The notes under the pieces are model-generated. The model saw only the letters and a program-made list of their open reading frames with translations. It was not told where the DNA came from and did not search any database. Positions 45,866-54,744 of a stretch of 64,000 nt of DNA are shown here, piece by piece (the first letter of the stretch is position 1; every line of letters starts with the position of its first letter). Source of the DNA: Oligoflexus sp. (GTDB lineage: Bacteria; Bdellovibrionota_B; Oligoflexia; Oligoflexales; Oligoflexaceae); the NCBI GenBank assembly GCA_014378195.1, contig JACMOC010000014.1, forward strand, positions 248,001 through 312,000. The letters run 5' to 3'. Position numbers and translations under genes: made by a program.

Positions 45866-47287
45866 ATGCTTATGCCCTCGCTCCCTTCCTGGGGACTGTT
45901 TGTCTGTATGACGCTGGCCATAGGCCTGAGCGCTCCGGGCGCTCACGCCGCAAACTCAAATCCAAAACTCAAGGCTTGTCAGATGCATGAGGGCTCCTGG
46001 GCGAAATGCCCAACCGAGACCTTGCCTGGGGTTCAAAGCGGATATGCCTTCAAACAATCGCCTAAAGCCTCCCGCCCTAAGGCAGCCCTCGTCCTCCTGG
46101 CAGGCGGTCCTGGACAGGCCGCGACCGACGCGTTTTTCCCAATGAGTCGATTACTGTTCGACCTGAGTCGTGATCACGATCTCATATTTTTCAACCCCCG
46201 CGGGACGTCCGGCCCCCAACGCCTCACCTGCCCCCAATCTAGGAGTGCGGAACTTGGGCCGTTGATGGATCGTAATGTTCAGATTGAACGCGCGCGGGCC
46301 TGCGTCAGCAAACTCGGTGCATCACAGGACCTCAACCAGTTCGGAACAGATGCTTCGCTCGCTGACCTCGATCATATTCGCGAAGAACTGGGTTACGAAA
46401 AATTGAGCTTTTACGGCATCTCTTACGGAACCCGTTTGGCCCTTCGCTACGCGGCGCTCTATCCGAACCGTGTTGAGAAAAGCGTGTTGGAAGGCATACT
46501 TCCGCCGGAAGCCCTGATCGGTATCGACACCTATTATCTGGAAGGTGTCCTCCGAAAAATAGCCGCGCGTTGCCGCAGTGCAACACTCTGCCTAAAGGCG
46601 TTTGGTGACCCTTGGGATGATTATACAAAACTCATCCGGACCTATGAAACCGCTCAAATCGTTACGACTGTGCATCCTGTGACTGGGGTGTCCCAGACTT
46701 TTAAAATCGACAGGGGCACAATCGAAGGTATGATACTTGCCATGCTTTATACGGAATTTGACCAGACGATGATCCCCTCCCTTCTTCATGAAGCAAACCG
46801 AGGTAACTTCGGTCCGTTGCTGGCTACTCTTTTCACAAGCTCTCGCACGACTGAGGTCGAAGGCGTTTATTATGCGATCGCCTGCACTGAGGACGTGCCG
46901 TTTTATCAAGCGCAGAACCTCACGCCACGCGCTCAGGATCTCGCACGCATATGCGGGGCCTACCCATTCAAAGCGGTAAATCGCTTGTTCCATGATCCCA
47001 TAAGAGGTGCCTGGCCCACGCTCCTCCTGTCCGGAGAACTTGATCCAGTCACCGCCCCCATCTTAGTTGAGCATTTAAAAGAGCAGCTCACGGCATCGGA
47101 ACAGCTGATCGTTCCCAACAAGGGTCATAACGTATTTTACCTGCCTTGTGTCGCGCAAAAAATAGTCGCCTTCCTAAAAGACGACAGCTCTCAAAAGGGA
47201 AAAGGCCAAGGTCCGGCCCATTGTCCGAGCGATGCCCTGCCCTTTATGAGCGGAGCCTCGAGCGGCCCCGAGGAGTCAAAGCGATGA
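45866..47287 (+). CDS. Secreted alpha/beta hydrolase, TAP/prolyl-aminopeptidase-like
   Basis: A 473-residue exported hydrolase with a signal peptide (GLFVCMTLAIGLSAPGAHA). The fold is shown by an oxyanion motif LLAGGPGQA, the nucleophile Ser186 in GISYGT, and the C-terminal TAP-like segment with Asp in SGELDPVTAP and His in NKGHNVFY. Such enzymes cleave N-terminal residues from peptides or hydrolyse esters. Its stop overlaps the next gene's start (ATGA), so it belongs to an operon with the NatAB-like exporter and may process what that exporter moves (inference). The ribosome binding site is weak. Confidence 0.82.
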   Translation: MLMPSLPSWGLFVCMTLAIGLSAPGAHAANSNPKLKACQMHEGSWAKCPTETLPGVQSGYAFKQSPKASRPKAALVLLAGGPGQAATDAFFPMSRLLFDLSRDHDLIFFNPRGTSGPQRLTCPQSRSAELGPLMDRNVQIERARACVSKLGASQDLNQFGTDASLADLDHIREELGYEKLSFYGISYGTRLALRYAALYPNRVEKSVLEGILPPEALIGIDTYYLEGVLRKIAARCRSATLCLKAFGDPWDDYTKLIRTYETAQIVTTVHPVTGVSQTFKIDRGTIEGMILAMLYTEFDQTMIPSLLHEANRGNFGPLLATLFTSSRTTEVEGVYYAIACTEDVPFYQAQNLTPRAQDLARICGAYPFKAVNRLFHDPIRGAWPTLLLSGELDPVTAPILVEHLKEQLTASEQLIVPNKGHNVFYLPCVAQKIVAFLKDDSSQKGKGQGPAHCPSDALPFMSGASSGPEESKR

Positions 47288-48000
47288 TAGAAGTGAATGA
47301 ACTTTCCAAAACCTTTGGTTCCGTTCAAGCCGTAAAAGAAGTCAGTTTCACGGCAAAAGACGGCGAAATAACGGCTTTGCTGGGTGACAATGGAGCCGGC
47401 AAAACCACGTCGATCCGTATGATAGCGGGCATACTCACGCCTAAGACAGGATCGATCTTAGTCGACGGGCATAATGTAAGAGAGCAACGGCGACACATAG
47501 GGATTCTTTCCGACGCCAAAGGACTCTACGAGCGTTTTACCAGTCGGGAGAACATGTACTATTACGCGTCTCTGATGAATATTCCGCGTCAGGAGATAGA
47601 AAAAAACATCGCCAATGCTATTAAACTTCTCGAGATGGAAGAGATCATCGATCGACGCACCAAAGGATTTTCGACCGGACAAAAGATGAAAGTCCTGATA
47701 GGACGACTCCTGGCCTTTCAACCGAAAAACCTCCTTCTCGACGAGCCGACGGCCGGTCTTGACGTCATGGCCACACGCCGACTTCGAAGCGTTTTGCGCA
47801 ATCTCAAGGATGCCGGTCATTGCATAGTCTTCTCAACTCACGTCATGCAGGAAGTTGAACAGTTGAGTGATTCGGTCATCGTCATGCATGCAGGACGATC
47901 CCTTATTCAAGACTCGGTGCCGGGACTTTATGGTCGAACAGGACAGCGGTCTATGGAAGAGGCCTTTGTACAAATCGTTGAGGGAGCGATCCATGTTTAA
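47284..48000 (+). CDS. ABC transporter ATP-binding protein, NatA-like
   Basis: A 238-residue ATPase. Walker A is GDNGAGKT (about 35-42), the signature is a variant FSTGQ, Walker B LLLDEPTAGLD, and the switch His lies in STHVMQE. Sequence type is that of NatA/CcmA exporters. ATG 47284 has GAGGAG 8 bases upstream, while the frame is open further 5' without one. It overlaps the hydrolase gene by 4 bases and the permease gene by 8. Confidence 0.92.
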   Translation: MIEVNELSKTFGSVQAVKEVSFTAKDGEITALLGDNGAGKTTSIRMIAGILTPKTGSILVDGHNVREQRRHIGILSDAKGLYERFTSRENMYYYASLMNIPRQEIEKNIANAIKLLEMEEIIDRRTKGFSTGQKMKVLIGRLLAFQPKNLLLDEPTAGLDVMATRRLRSVLRNLKDAGHCIVFSTHVMQEVEQLSDSVIVMHAGRSLIQDSVPGLYGRTGQRSMEEAFVQIVEGAIHV

Positions 48001-49165
48001 GGCAACAGCGATCATCTTTCGCCACGAATTACGCGATTTTACCCGCGACCGAAGCACACTTAAAACGATGTTTCTGCTGCTTATTTTTATGCCGATCATG
48101 TTCTCGTATATCATTGGGAACGTCGAAAATCTCGTTCAAGGCGAGCGCGAAAAAGAAAAGCGGGTCGGTGTTGTCGATAGCCTTGCCGTGCGAGACCTAT
48201 CACCTTTTTTAAAGCAGCAAGGCATCACGCTGATTCCTGTGACCAATCACGCGAAAGACACGTTCAGGTCCCAGAAACTGAACGCAGTCATCAACGAAAC
48301 ACCAAACAATGAACTGGACAGTCCAGATCATCTCACGGCCAATCTTGAGCTTTGGACGAGCGGCACCAACGAAAAGGTCCTGGCGGACGCTCACTATGTT
48401 GGGGCTTTGATTCAGTCCTATGGCCAGGGATTTGGCAAGCGACAGCTTATCTTAAGAGGTATCGCCCCTATTCTCACGGATCCAATTCAAGTCGAAATCA
48501 AATCCTTGAGCGAAGACAGCCGATCGGGCTTTGCCACGCTCGACCTTTTGGTTTCCCTTTTTGGAATGGCCTTGTTTTATTCGACGCTTCATCTGGCAGT
48601 TGATACCACGGCAGGGGAACGGGAGCGTCTCACGCTTGAAAGCCTATTTTATACCGCCGCACCACGTTCCGCGTTGGTATTCGGCAAGTGGGCGTTAGTC
48701 GCCCTTATGATCTTTACCGCGAACTGGCTCGTCGGGACCGTTTTCTGGGCGCTAGGTGAGTTCTCGATCTTCCAAAATCTCCTGGGTCGCACTGAAACGT
48801 TTGCCTATTCAAAGCTACTATGGGGTTTGCTCATTTTTCTTCCTATATGCCCGACAATCGCAGCCATGCAGATCATGATAGGATCGCTGAGCCAGTCGGT
48901 GAAACAGGCCCAGGCTTTTAATGGGATCTCTGGAATACTGAGCTTGCCCTTGAGTTTTCTCATCTTTGTCGAGCAGATCAAGCCCCTTGTATGGGTCCCG
49001 ATCTTTGGCCAGGGTCTCGCATTCCGAAGTTTGCTGCACGGTGAGGATTTTGAATGGCTGCCGCTTCTGGTGAGCGAAGCATCCACTCTTGCACTGGGCG
49101 CTCTGATGCTGGGCCTCATCCTCCATCGCTTTCATCAGGAAAAGATGGTCTATTCAGGAGGCTGA
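47993..49165 (+). CDS. ABC transporter permease, NatB-like
   Basis: A 390-residue membrane protein with the ABC-2 export layout: one N-terminal helix (TMFLLLIFMPIMFSYII), a periplasmic domain of about 160 residues (40-200), then five helices including LVSLFGMALFYSTLHLAVDTTAGERERLTLESLF, the cytoplasmic coupling segment typical of NatB. ATG 47993 has GAGGGAG upstream and overlaps the ATPase gene. In Bacillus NatAB exports sodium; here the cargo is unknown. Confidence 0.88.
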   Translation: MFKATAIIFRHELRDFTRDRSTLKTMFLLLIFMPIMFSYIIGNVENLVQGEREKEKRVGVVDSLAVRDLSPFLKQQGITLIPVTNHAKDTFRSQKLNAVINETPNNELDSPDHLTANLELWTSGTNEKVLADAHYVGALIQSYGQGFGKRQLILRGIAPILTDPIQVEIKSLSEDSRSGFATLDLLVSLFGMALFYSTLHLAVDTTAGERERLTLESLFYTAAPRSALVFGKWALVALMIFTANWLVGTVFWALGEFSIFQNLLGRTETFAYSKLLWGLLIFLPICPTIAAMQIMIGSLSQSVKQAQAFNGISGILSLPLSFLIFVEQIKPLVWVPIFGQGLAFRSLLHGEDFEWLPLLVSEASTLALGALMLGLILHRFHQEKMVYSGG

Positions 49166-49172
49166 AACGAGA

Positions 49173-49601
49173 TCATCGACGGAATTTATCGTTCATGAAA
49201 GCATCGAAAGAATAACGGCCTGGTCCAGTGAAAAGAAAAACGATGCTGAGGAGGAGATAACTAAACGCCAGCTCCCAGACCTGAAAGCCTTCGCCGCGCG
49301 CGATATGAAAGGCGATCGCACCGATCATCGTACAGATGAATCCAAGCGACACAAGAGGCGTTAAAGCGCCCAGCATGAGCGCGATGCCGCCTCCGAATTC
49401 AGCCAAGGCTCCCAAGGCCTGGAAAAACCCGGGTACGCTCGAACCCTCAGGCATCCAGCTCATGGGCGCGAGGATTTTGTGCCAACCATGACTGACAAAA
49501 ATAAGTCCAACCGCAATACGCAGCAGAAGAAATGCTATCGATATGGGACGCGTGCCGAGTGATCGTTTTGTGTTCGGTAAAAAAAGCAGTTTCGCTAGCA
49601 T
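49173..49601 (-). CDS. DoxX-family membrane protein
   Basis: A 142-residue protein with four membrane helices. The family pattern is clear: LLLRIAVGLIFVSHGWHKI in helix 1, ALAEFGGGIALMLGALTPLVSL in helix 2 and a final SIVFLFTGPGRYSFD. DoxX proteins are linked to quinone or thiosulphate oxidation and to redox stress, but the role of most is unknown. It is convergent with the permease gene (7 bases between stops) and 27 bases downstream of the nucleotidyltransferase-like gene. Confidence 0.88.
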   Translation of the reverse strand: MLAKLLFLPNTKRSLGTRPISIAFLLLRIAVGLIFVSHGWHKILAPMSWMPEGSSVPGFFQALGALAEFGGGIALMLGALTPLVSLGFICTMIGAIAFHIARGEGFQVWELAFSYLLLSIVFLFTGPGRYSFDAFMNDKFRR

Positions 49602-49628
49602 AAATCACCCACCTCCCAGGCCCTGAGT

Positions 49629-50384
49629 TTAATGCGTCGTTGCCTGGCGTATGGCGCCTAACATTACGCCTTCCATATCGCGGACGAAGTCCAGGATGAG
49701 CTCCGAACCTGGCTCATCGCCCGGCGCTTGTTTGCCTTCAAGGGCAGCGTCGAGATGCTCGACCAGATTCTGATACCGGGGGAATTTCTGGGCGAGATAC
49801 GACAGTGACTCTTGTTTTGTTCCGACGCCCGCGTGTTCGAAGGCAAAATAGGTTCGGGTGATCATGAAAAAATAAGATTTGTGTTTGGAAAGTAGCGGCG
49901 CCCAGGTCGGCTCGACCTGAGCATCCATACGAAGGCGCTTGAGCGCGCCCATCACCTGCGGATGAAATCCGACAAGTGCTTCGTTCAGAGTCACGGGCGC
50001 AAGCCGGTTCAAAAGACGACTCTTACCGTATGCAATCTCATGCTGCTTTTGGATGAGATAGGGAATGAAGGCATTGGCTTTATAAAAACCGAAAGGGGCG
50101 ATGAGTTCAAGGGGTTCGCTTTCACTACTCCCCGTCAGATAAATAAATGGATCAAGGCGGCAGATACTTGTCGTCTGAATCAGCGTTTTGAGGCGTTCGG
50201 CAAGGACCACTTCCTGTTTGAATTCCGAATCGATTTCGAGAATGACATCCACATCGTTAATAGCCTTGGAAAATCCGGGAACCACGCTTCCGCCCCAAAA
50301 GACGATGCTTTTGACTTCGGGGAAAAGCTCCCGGCATTGGGTGACGATCTGCGCCTTAAGGTCTTCGTGGGATGTGGAAAGCAT
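49629..50384 (-). CDS. Nucleotidyltransferase-fold protein
   Basis: A 251-residue cytosolic protein. Near residue 27 it has WGGSVVPGFSKAINDVDVILEI, the G-G/S-x(9-13)-D-x-D signature of the polymerase-beta nucleotidyltransferase fold; Asp-Val-Asp should hold two metal ions. The rest is helical. It resembles stand-alone or antitoxin-type nucleotidyltransferases, but substrate is unknown and no toxin partner is adjacent. ATG 50384 has AGGGA 8 bases upstream; the longer frame to 50432 has none. Confidence 0.6.
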   Translation of the reverse strand: MLSTSHEDLKAQIVTQCRELFPEVKSIVFWGGSVVPGFSKAINDVDVILEIDSEFKQEVVLAERLKTLIQTTSICRLDPFIYLTGSSESEPLELIAPFGFYKANAFIPYLIQKQHEIAYGKSRLLNRLAPVTLNEALVGFHPQVMGALKRLRMDAQVEPTWAPLLSKHKSYFFMITRTYFAFEHAGVGTKQESLSYLAQKFPRYQNLVEHLDAALEGKQAPGDEPGSELILDFVRDMEGVMLGAIRQATTH

Positions 50385-50523
50385 TACGATATTCCCTAAA
50401 TAAGAGGGATAGATCGGTCTATCCCTGGTCATCTCTAGGGCCTTTTACAACAGTATCGGGGTTTACACAATCCTCTGCCATAACAAGCTCATAGGCCCAG
50501 CACGGCGAGTCAAGCTGGTCCTT

Positions 50524-51444
50524 CTAAAAAAGCCAGCCCAACTTGAGAAGAGTGACGTAGGGCACAGTTCTTTTTCCCAATATTTTCAGGGTGTCATCCG
50601 CTTTTTTCTTGAGATCTTTGTAATCAGAATTCCCTTCGATCTGAGCCACTTCGGAGGGTGTTGCGCCCGGGACCGTGCCTTCTACCGACGTTTTGGGACT
50701 GAGCGGGATCTGAGCACCGATTTCCAAGCCCATCGTGAATCCACTCTCGTAAATCGCAAGCCATCCCAAATGGGGGGTAATGTAAGCTGACTTGATGGCT
50801 GCATCCACACGCACCGGAACAGTCGCGGGAAATCCGCTGAGTGTCAAAGTCTCGTTATCTTCGAACTTCCCTTTGACATCCTGATTCCCGTAAGCGAGTC
50901 CGAGAAAAAAACTTCCCATAAACGGATGAACACGCGCATGCACATCCCAGCTCTTGATATCGATGGTCGCTTTGCTGATCTGGGTAACCGAGTATTTTCC
51001 GGTGCTAAAACCAAAACTCACGATATCGGCAGCCATGGCATCGATTCCGTAGGTCAAAGGGTGCGGAAACCCTAGCTGTATCGTAGGTCCGATGCGGAGA
51101 TAACTGAACACGCTGCGATCGTCGACGGGGCTGTTATAACTCTTGTCGACGTTAGGCCCCGTTTCGTTGGGCGGCGTCGACCAGTCGTTATCGGTCTCCA
51201 CGGGTTTGGTGCTGCCGGGATCATCGTTAAGCGGCGCATCATAGGGCCTCTCCTCAGCCGGAGGCGCTTCGGGTTCGGCTGGTGGGCTCGCTTCGGGCAA
51301 GGGCAAGGTGTCTTCCGCCGAAGCCCCAGTCTGGAGCCTTGCATTATCATCAGAAGGCTGCGGCGTAGCCAAAGCGTACGAAGGTAAACTCAATGCGCTG
51401 ACGCTTGCCGACACTATGAAAGCGGATAGATTGAAATGTTTCAC
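50524..51444 (-). CDS. Outer-membrane beta-barrel protein with Pro-rich linker
   Basis: A 306-residue exported protein. A signal peptide ends near residue 27 (LPSYALA-TP). Residues 28-110 form a Pro/Glu/Asp-rich linker (ASPPAEPEAPPAEERPY). From about 115 come strand-like segments (LRIGPTIQLGFPHP, FFLGLAYGNQDV, AYITPHLGWLAIYESGFTMGLEIGAQIP), and the protein ends LKLGWLF with a terminal Phe. Probably a small barrel tethered by its N-terminus to peptidoglycan or another partner. No family recognised. Confidence 0.65.
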   Translation of the reverse strand: MKHFNLSAFIVSASVSALSLPSYALATPQPSDDNARLQTGASAEDTLPLPEASPPAEPEAPPAEERPYDAPLNDDPGSTKPVETDNDWSTPPNETGPNVDKSYNSPVDDRSVFSYLRIGPTIQLGFPHPLTYGIDAMAADIVSFGFSTGKYSVTQISKATIDIKSWDVHARVHPFMGSFFLGLAYGNQDVKGKFEDNETLTLSGFPATVPVRVDAAIKSAYITPHLGWLAIYESGFTMGLEIGAQIPLSPKTSVEGTVPGATPSEVAQIEGNSDYKDLKKKADDTLKILGKRTVPYVTLLKLGWLF

Positions 51445-51645
51445 GTCAACTCCCTGTTTCTTAAACGCCCGATTTTTTATTATATTGGTAACAGGATACG
51501 TTAAACAAGCCCTGATCCCAAGGCGGTCCCGCTACTAAAGCGTCTCGCTATCAAGACGGTTCCCATTTTTTGAAGGCACTCGTCCCATGAATCAGCTTAT
51601 TATTGCCGTGGTCTCATCTGATCTTTTGTTTCAAAAGGTAAATGC

Positions 51646-52857
51646 ATGACAACTCCATTGGCAGAAGGTCGGCTTAAGACGGGATTGGTTCTCAGCGGAG
51701 GCGGTGCGCGCGGCGCTTATCAAGCTGGCGTCCTCGGAGGCATGGCCGAAATCATGGGTGAGCGTTTTGGAGCGCAACCCTTTCCCATTATTACGGGCGT
51801 CTCGGCAGGATCCATCAATGCGAGTTTTCTCGCATCGGGGCAAACGACGTTCGCTGAGCAGGCCGAGCTCCTCCTGAAGCTTTGGAGCGAACTGCGTTCG
51901 GATCGAGTCATCAAAACAGATCCTCTCACTCTCGGCAAGCTTGGCTTTGGGTGGTTCAAGGACTTAAGCACCGGTGGGGCCTTCGGACAGCCGGCTTCCA
52001 CCTATCTTCTCAATTCGACGCCTTTGCACGCGTTTTTGAAAGAACGAATTGATTTTGATCAAATTCGACGGAATATCGACTCCAAAATTCTCGACGGCGT
52101 TTCTGTAACGACCACAAGTTATGGAAGTGGTACAAGTGTCACGTTTTTTGATTCACGCGACATCACCAGCTGGACCCGAAGTGCACGGATAGGGGTGCGA
52201 GCGACATTGACGATCGACCATGTGCTGGCATCCTCATCCATCCCAGTTTTTTTCAAACCGGTTCGTATCGGCAACAATTTCTTCGGTGATGGGGGAATTC
52301 GATCGGCGAGCCCGATGAGCCCTGCTATTCACCTGGGAGCGGATCGTTTGATAGCGATCGGTGTCCGATACCCGCGCAATGAATTGGAAGCGATGGAGAT
52401 CAATCAGCAGGTGACGATGGATACGATCTCTCTCGCCGAGATCTCCGGCGTTTTATTGAACTCACTTTTTTTAGATGCGCTGGAGTTTGATTACGAACGC
52501 CTTATGAGAGTCAACGAAACTGTTTCGCTCCTGACCGCACAAAGTCAGGAAAAGTCGAACTATCGCCTCAGAAAAATCCCGACTCTCCTGTTTTTACCGT
52601 CAGTGGACCTTGGACAAATCGCGGCGGATCAATTTAACAAATTTCCCGTTGTCCTCCGGTATTTTCTTAGGGGACTCGGAGCCTCCGAGAGTACGGGTGC
52701 CGACCTTTTGAGTTACCTTGCTTTCGATCAATCCTACACCCAGTCACTGGTCACCGTTGGCAAAAAAGATGCCCTGGATAGGCGCGACGAGATTTTGGCT
52801 TTTTTTGAAGCAGGAATGGGATCAGACTCCCAGAGAACTCGACGCAAAAATCGGTAG
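51646..52857 (+). CDS. Patatin-like phospholipase
   Basis: A 403-residue lipid acyl hydrolase. Oxyanion motif GGGARG is at 18-23, the nucleophile Ser53 in GVSAGS, and the dyad Asp215 in GDGGIRS, so the Ser-Asp dyad is complete. There is no signal peptide, as in cytosolic or type III-like patatins. The helical C-terminus (about 280-390) is not assigned. Its last 36 bases overlap the end of the convergent ABC transporter gene. Neighbouring genes also act on lipids or membranes. Confidence 0.9.
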   Translation: MTTPLAEGRLKTGLVLSGGGARGAYQAGVLGGMAEIMGERFGAQPFPIITGVSAGSINASFLASGQTTFAEQAELLLKLWSELRSDRVIKTDPLTLGKLGFGWFKDLSTGGAFGQPASTYLLNSTPLHAFLKERIDFDQIRRNIDSKILDGVSVTTTSYGSGTSVTFFDSRDITSWTRSARIGVRATLTIDHVLASSSIPVFFKPVRIGNNFFGDGGIRSASPMSPAIHLGADRLIAIGVRYPRNELEAMEINQQVTMDTISLAEISGVLLNSLFLDALEFDYERLMRVNETVSLLTAQSQEKSNYRLRKIPTLLFLPSVDLGQIAADQFNKFPVVLRYFLRGLGASESTGADLLSYLAFDQSYTQSLVTVGKKDALDRRDEILAFFEAGMGSDSQRTRRKNR

Positions 52858-54744
52858 GACTTCTTCTGGCGTTCCCAACATGCGCACGCGCCCTTGATCC
52901 AGCCAAAGAACGCGGTCACAGGATTTAACAGTCGACAGACGGTGCGCGACCACAATTACCGTTCGTCCGCGCGTCCGTTGTTCAAGCGCTTTCACCAGGA
53001 GTTCTTCCGATGCGGGGTCGATCGCGCTGGTCGCTTCGTCAGTCACGATCAGAGGGGCCTGCGATAAAAAACATCGGGCCATACATACGAGCTGTCGTTC
53101 GCCAGCCGAGAGATTACCGCCGCGTTCTTCGATGAGTGTATCGAGCCCCTTTTTCTGCCCCAGTTTCTTCACCCAGTCCAGAAGATCGATCGTACGAAGC
53201 ATCTCCCAGATCACAGAATCGGATATAGGATCGTTCGTCGCAACGAGATTTTCGCGAAGTGTCCCGCGGAACAACGTTGGATCCTGAGGGATCAGTCCTA
53301 TGCTGCGCCGAAAGATTTCGAGGTCAATCCCTGTCTGCGTTGCCTCGCCGCTGTCTTCGGGATGGGAGAGGTCGGGCGTAACGCCATTGATGGAAACAGA
53401 GCCCTTCTGCGGCTGATACATGAGATAAAGCGTTTGAATGAGACTGCTTTTTCCACTTCCTGTACGGCCAACTATCGCGAGTCTTTCGCCGGCCTTGATG
53501 ACGAAGTTGAGGTCTTGCAGAACCCAGGGGAGTTCGGGCCCGTAGCGAAGCCAGAGGTTTTCGATCCGAACCTCGGCTCCCCCGTTTAAGACAGGCAATC
53601 CAAGCCGGTGAGCTTTTACACGTCTTACAGATTTCATATACTGAGCGTTCACAGGCAAACGTGATCCCGGTTCAAGAGGACGTCTGAGATAATTATCAAA
53701 TCGTTCCACACCCGTGAGGGCCTCTTCGAAGTTGGCGAGCCACTCAAAAAATTGCTGGATTGTCGTGGACACAACCAAAATAAAAGTAAAAGCCGTTGCC
53801 AGCGAACCCGTTGAAACGCGTCCTGTGGCTACTAAAAGAATGCCGCAAAGGCCGGTGAGCAACAGAAGCAGCGCTGTGATTATCGCCATATGAAACGAAT
53901 AAACCTGGCTCGAAAAGGCCAGAGCCAAACGTGCTTTGGAAAGGGCATTAACCTGCTTATCAAAGCGGTCCACGAAATTTGATGTTCTGCCGTAGACCTT
54001 GATCAGCCGCGCCCCCTGAACCGTCTCCGCAAAATGCGCGACCGATGGACTCCGGGCTACCGCATACTGTCGTCGATTGGCCCGCATGCGCGGTGTATGT
54101 GCCCGGTATAGCCAATAATAGGCACCAATCGCGATCAAAACGATCGGCACATAATAAATACTTGCGAGCGACATGAGTATGAGCGTTGCGACCAGGTCAA
54201 ATCCTAAACCCAGAAATTCGCCCAAAGGACCGCCGGCCATCCTAAAGATCGAAGCATAGTCGCTCGAGAAACGACTCATGATACGGCCGACCGGAGTCTT
54301 GTCAAAAAACTCCATTGGAAACCGCGATACTCGCATCGTCACTTCATCATAAAGTGTGCTCACTGCTTTCGCGCCTATCCGGGAAATGCTGACCCGGAAA
54401 AAGATATTGCAGACAAAACCGATCATCACGACCGTGACGAGGAGGTAGAGATAATCTAGGTTGTTGAAAACGTCGAGAGGATGCGGAGGCTTACGGCAGA
54501 ACGAGGCGCTTTTGCACAGGGAATCGGCCCAGTAACCTGTTATATTCGCTGTAGAAAGCAAACACAGGCGGGCGATGACGCCGACGCCGAGACACGTCCA
54601 CGTTAGGGCGCGATAGGGACGAAAGCTTTCGCCCAGAGTAGCCACGACATTGCGCGAGTAACGCCCGGTAAAACGGACTTCCTCCTCGAGAAAACGGCCC
54701 CCATTGGAAGCAGGTTTTTCGGTTGAGCCTGTTTTGGCGTTCAT
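52822..54744 (-). CDS. ABC exporter half-transporter, ABCC NBD2-like
   Basis: A 640-residue membrane-ATPase fusion: six helices (about 45-350) then the nucleotide domain. Walker A is GRTGSGKS, signature LSAGERQLVCMAR, Walker B IVTDEATSA with the catalytic Glu, and H-loop AHRLS. The signature and Walker B wording are those of the second nucleotide domain of ABCC/MRP transporters. It follows the other half-transporter with a 4-base overlap (ATGA), so the two almost certainly form a heterodimer. The 3' end overlaps the convergent patatin gene by 36 bases. Confidence 0.9.
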   Translation of the reverse strand: MNAKTGSTEKPASNGGRFLEEEVRFTGRYSRNVVATLGESFRPYRALTWTCLGVGVIARLCLLSTANITGYWADSLCKSASFCRKPPHPLDVFNNLDYLYLLVTVVMIGFVCNIFFRVSISRIGAKAVSTLYDEVTMRVSRFPMEFFDKTPVGRIMSRFSSDYASIFRMAGGPLGEFLGLGFDLVATLILMSLASIYYVPIVLIAIGAYYWLYRAHTPRMRANRRQYAVARSPSVAHFAETVQGARLIKVYGRTSNFVDRFDKQVNALSKARLALAFSSQVYSFHMAIITALLLLLTGLCGILLVATGRVSTGSLATAFTFILVVSTTIQQFFEWLANFEEALTGVERFDNYLRRPLEPGSRLPVNAQYMKSVRRVKAHRLGLPVLNGGAEVRIENLWLRYGPELPWVLQDLNFVIKAGERLAIVGRTGSGKSSLIQTLYLMYQPQKGSVSINGVTPDLSHPEDSGEATQTGIDLEIFRRSIGLIPQDPTLFRGTLRENLVATNDPISDSVIWEMLRTIDLLDWVKKLGQKKGLDTLIEERGGNLSAGERQLVCMARCFLSQAPLIVTDEATSAIDPASEELLVKALEQRTRGRTVIVVAHRLSTVKSCDRVLWLDQGRVRMLGTPEEVLPIFASSSLGV

